Under the pieces are notes generated by a model that was not told where the DNA came from, did not search any database, and saw only the letters and a program-made list of their open reading frames with translations. 64,000 nucleotides of DNA from Flavobacterium circumlabens (GTDB lineage Bacteria; Bacteroidota; Bacteroidia; Flavobacteriales; Flavobacteriaceae): NCBI RefSeq assembly GCF_004345565.1, contig NZ_SLWA01000011.1, positions 109,111-173,110 on the forward strand. The letters are read 5' to 3'. Made by a program: the position numbers and the translations under genes. Shown one piece after another: positions 25,393-32,978 of the stretch (position 1 is the stretch's first letter; each line of letters starts with the position of its first letter).

Positions 25393-25423
25393 TTTGAAGA
25401 ATTAAATTGTATACGTACTTTTG
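25393..25423 (+). promoter_or_regulatory. promoter of the WaaP-like kinase gene (TTTG-N19-TACTTTTG)
   Basis: TTTG at 25393-25396 and TACTTTTG at 25416-25423, spaced 19 bp, match the Bacteroidota -33/-7 consensus closely. This is the best-matching promoter I found in the window. The ATG is 20 bp further on. Confidence 0.75.
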
Positions 25424-25443
25424 TTGGTTTATAACCAGACCCA

Positions 25444-26211
25444 ATGAATTTTAAAATAAATCCGATTTTTGCTGACGAAACTACATCGATACTTGCTATT
25501 ATTAAGGCATTTAATACCTCAGGAACGATCTTTGGTAATGGACAACGTAATATTATAAAGCTATTTGAATGGAATGATAAAACGATCAATATAAAGTCGT
25601 TTAAAATTCCAAATCTAATCAATAAAGTAGCTTATAAATATTTTAGAAAATCAAAAGCAAGACGATCTTTTGAGTATGCTACTGTTTTGCTCGAAAAAGG
25701 TATCGGAACGCCGCAGCCTATTGCATTTCTTGAAAATTTTAACTGGCTTGGGCTTAGAGACAGTTATTATGTGAGCGAACATTTAGTGACAGAACTGACT
25801 TACAGAGAACTGGTGGAAATTCCGGATTATCCCGATAATGAAAATATATTAAGGCAATTTACCCGATTTAGTTTTGATCTTCATGAAAAAGGAATTGAAT
25901 TTTTAGATCATTCACCCGGAAATACCCTAATCAAAAAAAGTACAGAAGGCAAGTATGATTTTTTTCTGGTTGATCTCAACAGAATGGAGTTTCATGACAC
26001 CATGACCTTTGAAATGCGAATGAAAAATCTGTGCCGCCTGACTCCCGTAAAAGAAATGGTTGCCGTAATGAGTAACGAATACGCCAAATTGTCCGGAGAA
26101 TCGGAGCAAAAAACATTTGATACTTTATGGAAGTACACCGCTGATTTTCAGCAACAATTCTACAGAAAAAAACGTTTGAAAAAGAAACTTAAATTCTGGA
26201 AGAAGCAGTAA
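25444..26211 (+). CDS. lipopolysaccharide kinase family (Kdo kinase/WaaP-like)
   Basis: 255 aa. The protein-kinase-like core is small. RSFEYATVLLEKGIGTPQPIAFLEN supplies the C-helix region. The catalytic loop reads LDHSPGNTLI, equivalent to HxDxxxxN, and the metal-binding loop FLVDLNRMEF stands for DFG. Kinases of this type phosphorylate heptose or Kdo in the LPS inner core or related glycolipids. It is a single plus-strand gene with its own strong promoter inside a minus-strand glycosyltransferase cluster. Its 3' end overlaps the convergent GT2 gene by 23 bp. The sugar it phosphorylates is unknown. Confidence 0.82.
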   Translation: MNFKINPIFADETTSILAIIKAFNTSGTIFGNGQRNIIKLFEWNDKTINIKSFKIPNLINKVAYKYFRKSKARRSFEYATVLLEKGIGTPQPIAFLENFNWLGLRDSYYVSEHLVTELTYRELVEIPDYPDNENILRQFTRFSFDLHEKGIEFLDHSPGNTLIKKSTEGKYDFFLVDLNRMEFHDTMTFEMRMKNLCRLTPVKEMVAVMSNEYAKLSGESEQKTFDTLWKYTADFQQQFYRKKRLKKKLKFWKKQ

Positions 26212-26965
26212 TTTTTTGTAATTCTTTATATCGGATAAAAATACTATAAGCGTTTAAATAACAGATTGTAACTCCTTTCAGGCCGTCCAAAAATCCAAGA
26301 CGAATTAAAAATTGATACAAAAAAGTATAAACAGGATGGAAAATCATCAGTAAAAGAGATGATTTCTGTCCTTTTTTTAGCTTTTCATTGGCCTTTAACA
26401 AGCCATATTGATGCATTTTCTTTTTATAATCCTCGTAACCCGAATAAGAAAAATGAATTAATTTATTTTTTAAAATAGAAATTTCCCCCTCCACGATTAG
26501 CTTTTCATGAACCATTCGGTCTTCGGTATACCGGCATTTTGTTTTATTAAAAAGCCTGAAAATCTTATCGGTTTGCCAGCCGCTAAAACGCAATTTCATG
26601 TTTTTGAACATAAAAGTACGGTAGATTAAATAAGCACTGGCTGGACTGTTACTATTGATTGTAGAAATAATTTCAGTTTTCAGATCAGGTGTTAAACGCT
26701 CATCGGCATCTATAAACAATATCCATGAATTTCTGGCCTGGTCTAAGGCAAAATTACGCTGAGAAGTATAATTAAGGAACTGATTCCGGATTAATCGAAC
26801 ATTAGTAAAAGACTCAATTATGGGCACGGTCTGATCGGTGCTAAAAGAATCAACTACAATTATTTCGTCAGCAAAATCGATATCCTCCAGTAGTGATTTT
26901 ATATGCAATTCTTCGTTAAGAGTAATAATCAAAACGGATAACTTTTGCTTTTCAATAGTATTCAT
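26189..26965 (-). CDS. WaaE-type family 2 glycosyltransferase
   Basis: 258 aa. GT-A fold: LSVLIITLNEELHIKSLL, then DEIIVVDSFSTDQT and the metal site FIDADERLTPDL. WQTDKIFRLFNKTKCRY followed by VHEKL is the WaaE/KdtX-like C-terminal pattern, seen in enzymes that add a glucose to the inner core. It follows the GT9 gene by 10 bp on the same strand, so both act in lipid-linked core assembly. It is paralogous to the GT2 gene at 28182. Donor and acceptor remain inferred. Confidence 0.86.
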   Translation of the reverse strand: MNTIEKQKLSVLIITLNEELHIKSLLEDIDFADEIIVVDSFSTDQTVPIIESFTNVRLIRNQFLNYTSQRNFALDQARNSWILFIDADERLTPDLKTEIISTINSNSPASAYLIYRTFMFKNMKLRFSGWQTDKIFRLFNKTKCRYTEDRMVHEKLIVEGEISILKNKLIHFSYSGYEDYKKKMHQYGLLKANEKLKKGQKSSLLLMIFHPVYTFLYQFLIRLGFLDGLKGVTICYLNAYSIFIRYKELQKITASSRI

Positions 26966-26975
26966 CTAATGATTT

Positions 26976-28052
26976 TTACTGTTCTCCATTTTTATATTCC
27001 TGAAAATAAGTATCCAGTTTTTCAAGCATTAATGATAGAGGATATTCATCATAATACTCAAAAGTATGCTCTTTGATATATTGCTCAGTATGCTGCTCGT
27101 ATATTTCCGGTTTTAAATCTTTTAGGTGAATAGAAGAGTGTTTGGCTTCATTTTCAAATAATTGCCAGGTCTCTTTTCGCACTGAAGGTGTAAAAATAGA
27201 GAAAGTAGGGATGTCAAGGGCCTTTGCCATATTCACAGCACCGCCTTCATTTCCGATCAGCATATCACATTGTGAAAGTAAAGCCAGAAACGGACGTAAT
27301 TCTGTACAATATAAATCAAAAATGATGTGTTGTTTGGTCGCTTCAGCACAATAATTATATACTTCAAGGGCCAGTTCTTTTTGATCCGGGATATAATTAA
27401 AAATAATTTTGGCATTGGTTTTGGCAACCGTAAAATCAATGATTTTTGCCATCCCCTCCAAAGGATAGGTTTTATAGACTTCGCTGCCTAAAATTCCAAA
27501 CATAATCAGAGGATTGTCTTCAGTATTGATGTTGTACTTTTTGAGAAGATTTTTGGCCTCTTCAATTTCAGATTCTTTCAGGAAAATCTTCGGTTTTACA
27601 TCTGTGATTTTTTCAGAAATAAAAGGCTGAAGAAGCAGCAACCTGTTTTCGATTGCCAGTCCGTGTTCGGATTCTACAGCATCAAAACGTTCGTAAGTAT
27701 AATTATAGAATATTTTGGTATACCATTTACGATACGAAACTTTATACTTTGCTCCTGAAAATAGGGTAATCAGATTAGTCTCTAATTTAGAGTACACATC
27801 AATGACAGCATCGTATTTTTTTCTTCGAATCTGGAAAATAAATTTAAATAAGGAAGGAATAGATTTTCTCACCTTATTCGTTAATGGAATAATAGTGTCA
27901 ATATTTGGATTTTCTTTTAGTACATCAACAGAATTTGGATAGCACATATAATCAATTGCGGCATCCGGAAACTTTGTTTTAAGGTTGTTACAAATTATGG
28001 TACTGGTTAATACATCTCCAATTCTTTTTTGCTGAATGACTAATATTCTCAT
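26976..28052 (-). CDS. family 9 glycosyltransferase (heptosyltransferase-like)
   Basis: 358 aa. MRILVIQQKRIGDVLTSTIICNNLK is the GT9 N-terminal acceptor domain signature (I-x-R-x-G-D-x-L). The C-terminal donor site has CDMLIGNEGGAVNMAKALDIP and IFTPS, matching the family's G-x-D-x-G-x-x-H-x-A motif with Glu-Gly-Gly in place of D-S-G. Family members transfer heptose or a hexose to the LPS inner core. It is the first gene of a two-gene unit with the WaaE-like enzyme. It might transfer a sugar other than heptose, as no heptose-synthesis genes are in view. Confidence 0.87.
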   Translation of the reverse strand: MRILVIQQKRIGDVLTSTIICNNLKTKFPDAAIDYMCYPNSVDVLKENPNIDTIIPLTNKVRKSIPSLFKFIFQIRRKKYDAVIDVYSKLETNLITLFSGAKYKVSYRKWYTKIFYNYTYERFDAVESEHGLAIENRLLLLQPFISEKITDVKPKIFLKESEIEEAKNLLKKYNINTEDNPLIMFGILGSEVYKTYPLEGMAKIIDFTVAKTNAKIIFNYIPDQKELALEVYNYCAEATKQHIIFDLYCTELRPFLALLSQCDMLIGNEGGAVNMAKALDIPTFSIFTPSVRKETWQLFENEAKHSSIHLKDLKPEIYEQHTEQYIKEHTFEYYDEYPLSLMLEKLDTYFQEYKNGEQ

Positions 28053-28147
28053 CTAATTTAAAATTCAATTGATGTGCGAAATTACGAATAATTATATCAA
28101 GTGTACAAACTCCTGATAAGATATAAGGGAACTAAAATAAAAATTTC

Positions 28148-28155
28148 TATTTTTG
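28148..28155 (+). promoter_or_regulatory. -7 box TATTTTTG of the second WaaE-like gene
   Basis: Matches TAnnTTTG 27 bp upstream of the ATG at 28182. It supports that start over a longer frame beginning at 28101, which would start upstream of the transcript. Confidence 0.5.
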
Positions 28156-28181
28156 CAGCAAACAAATTTACTCCTCCCAAA

Positions 28182-28931
28182 ATGAAAATTAGCGGTCTTG
28201 TCATTACTTTCAATGAAGAAAAAAACATTGGTAAATGCATTGATGCTTTACAAAAAGTCTGCGATGAAGTAATTATCGTAGATTCGTTTAGTAAAGACCG
28301 TACAGCTGAAATTGCCAGAGAAAAAGGAGCTGTAGTGATAGAACAGTCTTTTTTAGGAGACGGACCACAGCGTACACACGGTTTGCCTTATTGTAAAAAT
28401 GACTGGATTCTGAATCTTGATGCAGATGAATTTCTGGACAAAGACGCTGAGGAATTTATATTAAATCAAAAATATTTAGAAGGGAACTACGACGCGTTCA
28501 GTTTCAGGGTTAAAAACTTTTTAGGAGATAAGCTTATCGATTTTTCCGGCTGGTATCCGGACCATAAAGTTCGTTTTTTTAATAAACAAACAGCAAGACC
28601 TTCAGATTCTATAGTGCATCAGAAAATAATAGCACAAAACGAGAAAAAAGTAGCCGTTCATATTTTGCACTACGGATGGGATTCTTTAGATCAGATTATT
28701 GCCAAAAAAAATCAATATTCAGGCTGGCACGCGCAGCAACTGTTGGATCAGGGAAAAAAGGTTAATTCTTTTAAACCCGTTCTTAACGGTACGGTAGCTT
28801 TTATTCGCTGCTACTTTTTTAAGAAAGGAATATTCAATGGTATCGACGGATTGTCTATTGCCATGATTCAGAGTTTTTTTTCTTACATGAAATATGCGAA
28901 GCTCTTAAAACTTCAGAAAAAACAAAAATAA
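28182..28931 (+). CDS. WaaE-type family 2 glycosyltransferase (second copy)
   Basis: 249 aa from the ATG at 28182. GT-A motifs: ISGLVITFNEEKNIGKCI, DEVIIVDSFSKDRT, and the metal site NLDADEFLDKDAEEF. The C-terminal pattern WYPDHKVRFFNK followed by VHQKI parallels the enzyme at 26189, so both are WaaE/KdtX-like; they differ in most positions outside the motifs. It is divergent from the GT9 gene and ends at a strong hairpin. Probably it glucosylates a lipid-linked core, though the substrate is not visible in sequence. Confidence 0.87.
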   Translation: MKISGLVITFNEEKNIGKCIDALQKVCDEVIIVDSFSKDRTAEIAREKGAVVIEQSFLGDGPQRTHGLPYCKNDWILNLDADEFLDKDAEEFILNQKYLEGNYDAFSFRVKNFLGDKLIDFSGWYPDHKVRFFNKQTARPSDSIVHQKIIAQNEKKVAVHILHYGWDSLDQIIAKKNQYSGWHAQQLLDQGKKVNSFKPVLNGTVAFIRCYFFKKGIFNGIDGLSIAMIQSFFSYMKYAKLLKLQKKQK

Positions 28932-28950
28932 ATACTATAAATTTCAAATA

Positions 28951-28998
28951 AAAAATTCCAAATTCCAATTGATAAGTATTGGGATTTGGAATTTTTTT
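28951..28998. terminator. bidirectional terminator built from an AATTCCAAAT repeat
   Basis: AAAAATTCCAAATTCCAAT pairs with ATTGGGATTTGGAATTTTT, with one mismatch, between the convergent GT2 and dapD genes. The stem word is the same as in the repeats at 14334-14615. Confidence 0.85.
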
Positions 28999-29015
28999 TA
29001 TTTGGATTTTAAAAC

Positions 29016-29831
29016 TTATACAGCAACATCGTATTCACGAAGCGCATTATTCAATGAAGTTTTTAAATCTGTAGAAGGTTTACGGGTACCAATAATCAGT
29101 GCACAAGGAACCTGAAATTCTCCGGCAGCAAATTTCTTTGTATAACTTCCCGGAATTACAACAGAACGTGCAGGAACATAACCTTTCATTTCAACAGGTT
29201 CGTCACCGGTAACGTCTATAATTTTAGTAGAGGCAGTAAGACACACATTAGCGCCAAGAACTGCTTCTTTACCAACGTGAACACCTTCAACAACAATACA
29301 ACGGGAACCAATAAAAGCACCGTCTTCAATAATTACAGGAGCAGCTTGTAAAGGCTCCAGAACACCACCAATACCAACACCACCGCTTAAGTGAACATTT
29401 TTACCAATCTGTGCACAACTACCAACAGTAGCCCAGGTATCAACCATAGTTCCTTCATCAACATAAGCTCCGATGTTTACATAACTCGGCATCAAAATAA
29501 CACCACTTGAAATGTAAGCTCCGTAACGCGCTACAGCATTTGGTACTACACGAATTCCTTTTTCAGCGTAACCTCTTTTTAGTAACATTTTATCGTGATA
29601 TTCGAAAATACCCGATTCTAACGTTTCCATTTTTTGAATTGGGAAATACATGACAACTGCTTTTTTTACCCATTCGTTTACCTGCCATCCGTCACCAACC
29701 GGTTCAGCAACACGTAATTTTCCTGCGTCTAATAATTCTATAACTTCTCTGATAGCATCAGTTGTAGTAGTTTCTTGTAATAAAGCTCTGTTTTCCCAAG
29801 CTTGTTCAATTATCGTCTGTAAAGAATTCAT
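29016..29831 (-). CDS. dapD: 2,3,4,5-tetrahydropyridine-2,6-dicarboxylate N-succinyltransferase
   Basis: 271 aa from the ATG at 29831. A longer frame would begin upstream of the -7 box at 29848-29855 and is rejected. The enzyme transfers succinyl from succinyl-CoA in the lysine/diaminopimelate pathway. The N-terminal helices (LQTIIEQAWENRALL) precede a hexapeptide-repeat beta-helix with MPSYVNIGAYVDEGTMVDTWATVGSCAQIG and GGVGIGGVLEPLQAAP, the DapD hallmark, and the C-terminal RKPSTDLKTSLNNALREY. All features match. It is a single gene with its own promoter. Confidence 0.95.
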   Translation of the reverse strand: MNSLQTIIEQAWENRALLQETTTTDAIREVIELLDAGKLRVAEPVGDGWQVNEWVKKAVVMYFPIQKMETLESGIFEYHDKMLLKRGYAEKGIRVVPNAVARYGAYISSGVILMPSYVNIGAYVDEGTMVDTWATVGSCAQIGKNVHLSGGVGIGGVLEPLQAAPVIIEDGAFIGSRCIVVEGVHVGKEAVLGANVCLTASTKIIDVTGDEPVEMKGYVPARSVVIPGSYTKKFAAGEFQVPCALIIGTRKPSTDLKTSLNNALREYDVAV

Positions 29832-29847
29832 AAGTTTTAATTTTTTG

Positions 29848-29876
29848 CAAAGATATAGTATTTGGCTAAAAGCAAA
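29848..29876 (-). promoter_or_regulatory. promoter of dapD (TTTG-N17-TATCTTTG)
   Basis: On the minus strand TTTG (29876-29873) is followed after 17 bp by TATCTTTG (29855-29848), 17 bp before the dapD ATG. Both elements and the spacing match the Flavobacterium consensus. Confidence 0.7.
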
Positions 29877-30129
29877 AAAGTAAAACCATTTGAAAATGTT
29901 ACAGATGTAACTTTTTGTTTTTAATTTGATAAATAAAAACTTCAATACTAATGAAACTCAAAACAATGATTTTCGTTATCTGTTTTTTTACTGCCATAAT
30001 ATGATAAAAGTCAGATTTTGAATTTTTACTTCGGGTTAGTTTTGCTCCATAATTCAGAGTCTTAAAAATCGGAATTATCAAATACCAATTACCAATCCAA
30101 AACAAACAAACAAATTAATCTGTTGAGAT

Positions 30130-30750
30130 ATGAATCAGGAAAATCAGTTTCAGAACCGTACCATTATTGATAAGGAAGTTTCGTGGGATAAAACCCAGGT
30201 TATCATGAGTAAAACAAATGCCTTTGGTATTATAGAATATGCCAATGAGGTTTTTATAGACGTTTGCGGATACGAAGATTACGAACTTATGGGACAGCCT
30301 CATAATATTATCAGGCATCCGGATATGCCGAAAGTTATTTTTAAGGTGCTTTGGGAAAATCTTAAAGCGGGGAAAAACTTTCATGCCATTGTAAAAAACC
30401 TGGCAAAGTCAGGCAGATATTATTGGGTGATTACTGATTTTGAAATAGCCAAAGATGAAAATGGCGTGATTGTCAATTATTTTGGAAGAAGACAGGCAGT
30501 ACCTCAGGAAGTTATCGCCATGCATATAGAACCCTTGTATAAAAAACTACTGCAAATTGAGGGTGTAAGCGGAATGGAATTTAGCGAAAAATACCTGATT
30601 GGTTTTCTGGAAGAAAAGAAAAGAACTTATGTTGAATATATCAAGGAACTGATCTTAGAACATGAAAAAGCGCAATCAAAATCCCTTCATCAGGAAGAAG
30701 AAGAAGAGGAAGACGAGAGAGGCTTTTTCGGTCGTTTATTTGGTAGATAA
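30130..30750 (+). CDS. Aer-like PAS domain protein without a signalling output domain
   Basis: 206 aa. The N-terminal PAS domain (about residues 20-115) has the energy-taxis features seen in Aer: ANEVFIDVCGYEDYELMGQPHNIIRHPDMP and YYWVITDFEIAKDENG, which in Aer bind FAD. After it comes a helical region (about 130-180) and a very acidic tail of nine Glu/Asp residues in a row, near residue 190, then FFGRLFGR. There is no kinase, methyl-accepting or GGDEF domain, so it must act through another protein. The acidic tail and amphipathic end suggest a protein- or membrane-contact element. No chemotaxis genes are adjacent. Confidence 0.85.
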   Translation: MNQENQFQNRTIIDKEVSWDKTQVIMSKTNAFGIIEYANEVFIDVCGYEDYELMGQPHNIIRHPDMPKVIFKVLWENLKAGKNFHAIVKNLAKSGRYYWVITDFEIAKDENGVIVNYFGRRQAVPQEVIAMHIEPLYKKLLQIEGVSGMEFSEKYLIGFLEEKKRTYVEYIKELILEHEKAQSKSLHQEEEEEEDERGFFGRLFGR

Positions 30751-30782
30751 TCCCATTTTTTTAGGTTTTAAATATTTGGTGG

Positions 30783-30819
30783 AAGTCCGTTTTGAGAAAT
30801 CAAAGCGGATTTTTTTTGT
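30783..30819 (+). terminator. rho-independent terminator after the PAS gene
   Basis: GTCCGTTTTG pairs with CAAAGCGGAT (with G-U pairs) over a 6-nt loop and is followed by eight T. It lies 33 bp after the stop codon. Confidence 0.8.
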
Positions 30820-30860
30820 AAAATGAAATATTTCTTTTCCCGTTTGTGCATTTTCCTTTC

Positions 30861-30868
30861 TATCTTTG
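30861..30868 (+). promoter_or_regulatory. -7 box TATCTTTG of ruvX
   Basis: Matches TAnnTTTG 15 bp before the ruvX ATG at 30883 and sits within the longer frame that begins at 30823, so it argues for the downstream start. Confidence 0.55.
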
Positions 30869-30882
30869 ATAAAAATTACAAA

Positions 30883-31299
30883 ATGCCAAGAATTCTCTCC
30901 ATAGATTACGGACAAAAACGTACCGGAATTGCCGTTACAGACGAAATGCAGATTATAGCTTCGGGATTGACAACCGTTCCGACCAACACTTTAATAGACT
31001 TCCTGAAAGACTATTTTGCCAAAGAAAAAGTCGAAGCCGTATTAATAGGCGAACCCAAACAAATGAACGGACTTCCGTCTGAAAGTGCTTCGGTAATCAA
31101 AGGATTTGTTACCCATTTTTCAAATATTTTTCCGGAGATGAAAGTAGTTCGTGTAGATGAAAGATTTACGTCAAAAATGGCTTTCCAGACCATGATAGAT
31201 AGTGGGTTAAGTAAAAAACAACGCCAGAATAAAGGCCTGATTGATGAAATTTCTGCTACCATTATGCTTCAGGACTATCTTTCTTCTAAACGTTTTTAG
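30883..31299 (+). CDS. ruvX: putative pre-16S rRNA nuclease / Holliday junction resolvase-like YqgF
   Basis: 138 aa from the ATG at 30883, the usual YqgF length. RNase H-like fold: RILSIDYGQKRTGIAVTD carries the first catalytic Asp, VLIGEPKQMNG the second motif, and VRVDERFTS contains the Asp/Glu pair; the final catalytic Asp is in KGLIDEISATIML. YqgF is reported to mature the 5' end of 16S rRNA and was earlier annotated as a Holliday junction resolvase. Family assignment is strong; the cellular role follows from the family. It is a single gene between a terminator and the mqo promoter. Confidence 0.9.
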   Translation: MPRILSIDYGQKRTGIAVTDEMQIIASGLTTVPTNTLIDFLKDYFAKEKVEAVLIGEPKQMNGLPSESASVIKGFVTHFSNIFPEMKVVRVDERFTSKMAFQTMIDSGLSKKQRQNKGLIDEISATIMLQDYLSSKRF

Positions 31300-31393
31300 C
31301 TGTAATAAGATTTAATTTTACTTTTTAGGAAAAAATTATAGTTTTCTAACTTTTATCATGTAAAAATTAGTTTTTTTTTGCGATTGAAAAAAG

Positions 31394-31401
31394 TACCTTT
31401 G
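31394..31401 (+). promoter_or_regulatory. -7 box TACCTTTG of mqo
   Basis: Matches TAnnTTTG 24 bp upstream of the mqo ATG. A TTTG lies 13 bp upstream, closer than the usual 17-23. Confidence 0.5.
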
Positions 31402-31424
31402 CACTTTAAAAACAAATTACTGTT

Positions 31425-32921
31425 ATGCCTGACAATACAATACGTTCCAATAGTGAAGTAGTGCTTATTGGAGCTGGAATTATGAGTGCAACTCTCGGAT
31501 TAATTTTGAAGGAGTTACAACCCGATATTAAGATTGAAATTTACGAAAGATTAGATGTTGCTGCAGCCGAAAGCTCAGATGCATGGAATAATGCAGGAAC
31601 CGGACACTCTGCCTTTTGTGAATTAAATTACACTCCCGAAAAAGCTGATGGAAGTATTGATCCTAAAAAAGCAATAAGTATAGCGGAATCTTTTGAAGTT
31701 TCCCGTCAGTTTTGGTCGTATTTAGTACAGCAAAATAAAGTTCCGTCTCCGGAAAATTTTATTAAAAGCGTTCCTCATATGAGTTTTGTCTGGGGAGATA
31801 AAAACGTTGAATATCTTAAAACACGTTTTGAAGCTTTACAAAGCAATCCAATTTTTGCTCAAATGTCTTTCAGTACAGATTTTGAACAGCTAAAACAATG
31901 GATGCCGCTTGTAATGGAAGGCCGTGAAAATAATGAAAAATTAGCAGCTACCCACATGTCTATTGGTACCGATGTAAATTTTGGTGCACTGACCAGAAGC
32001 ATGTTTAATTATCTGGAAAAACTGGACGGTGTCTCTTTATACTTTAACCATGAGGTTAAAAAATTAAATCAGCGTGAAGATAAATCATGGAGAATTAAAA
32101 TCACCGATTTGTCTACAGGTCAAAAAAGAAAAGCATACACCAATTTTGTTTTTATAGGAGCAGGAGGAGGTTCATTGCCCTTATTGGAAAAAGCAAACGT
32201 TCCCGAAGGAAATGGCTACGGAGGTTTTCCCGTAAGCGGACAATGGTTAAAATGTACCAATCCGGAAGTCATTGCAAAACATCAGGCAAAAGTGTACGGA
32301 AAAGCAAGTGTCGGAGCACCTCCAATGTCGGTTCCTCATATAGATACACGTGTAATCGATGGCGAAAAAGCACTTCTTTTTGGGCCTTTCGCAGGATTTT
32401 CGACACGTTTCCTGAAAAACGGATCTTACCTGGATTTACCGTTATCTATCAAAGCAAATAATTTAATTCCGATGTTATCAGCGGGATTTCATAATATACC
32501 CTTAACTAAATATCTAATTGATCAGGTGCGTCAGTCTCCGAAAGACAGAATGCAGGCACTTCGTGAATACTTGCCAACGGCACGTTCTAAAGACTGGAAA
32601 TTAGAAAGAGCCGGACAACGTGTTCAGGTGATCAAGAAAGACGAAAAAGAAGGCGGGATTTTAGAATTTGGTACAGAAGTAATCAATACGCATGACGGAA
32701 CTTTAGCTGTTTTGTTAGGAGCTTCCCCGGGAGCCTCTACAGCGGTTTCTATCATGATAGATTTAGTAAGCAGATGTTTTACCAATCAGATGAAAACGCC
32801 GGAATGGGAAGAAAAAATGAAGAATATGATTCCTTCTTACGGTAAAACCTTAAATGACAATCCGGAACTTTTAGCAGCAACCAGAAAACATACTGCAGAA
32901 GTTTTAAAACTAAACAATTAG
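31425..32921 (+). CDS. mqo: malate:quinone oxidoreductase
   Basis: 498 aa. FAD enzyme on the cytoplasmic membrane face that oxidises malate to oxaloacetate and reduces the quinone pool. The N-terminal FAD-binding motif is VVLIGAGIMSATLGLILKEL, followed by ERLDVAAAESS and NNAGTGHSAFCELNYTP, the Mqo hallmark. Further family segments are FIGAGGGSLPLLEKA, GYGGFPVSGQWL and LLGASPGASTAV near the C-terminus. Length and motifs match full Mqo. It stands alone with its own promoter and ends at a perfect bidirectional terminator. Confidence 0.95.
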   Translation: MPDNTIRSNSEVVLIGAGIMSATLGLILKELQPDIKIEIYERLDVAAAESSDAWNNAGTGHSAFCELNYTPEKADGSIDPKKAISIAESFEVSRQFWSYLVQQNKVPSPENFIKSVPHMSFVWGDKNVEYLKTRFEALQSNPIFAQMSFSTDFEQLKQWMPLVMEGRENNEKLAATHMSIGTDVNFGALTRSMFNYLEKLDGVSLYFNHEVKKLNQREDKSWRIKITDLSTGQKRKAYTNFVFIGAGGGSLPLLEKANVPEGNGYGGFPVSGQWLKCTNPEVIAKHQAKVYGKASVGAPPMSVPHIDTRVIDGEKALLFGPFAGFSTRFLKNGSYLDLPLSIKANNLIPMLSAGFHNIPLTKYLIDQVRQSPKDRMQALREYLPTARSKDWKLERAGQRVQVIKKDEKEGGILEFGTEVINTHDGTLAVLLGASPGASTAVSIMIDLVSRCFTNQMKTPEWEEKMKNMIPSYGKTLNDNPELLAATRKHTAEVLKLNN

Positions 32922-32943
32922 AATCATATCGTATCGCTATAAA

Positions 32944-32978
32944 CAACAAATCCAGATGAATTAATCTGGATTTGTTGC
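32944..32978. terminator. bidirectional terminator, 14-bp perfect stem
   Basis: CAACAAATCCAGAT and ATCTGGATTTGTTG pair without mismatch around GAATTA. It separates the convergent mqo and FUSC genes. Confidence 0.88.

Noticed and set aside
29832..29945. Longer dapD N-terminus
   Set aside because: The extra codons lie upstream of the promoter at 29848-29876 and are not part of known DapD proteins.
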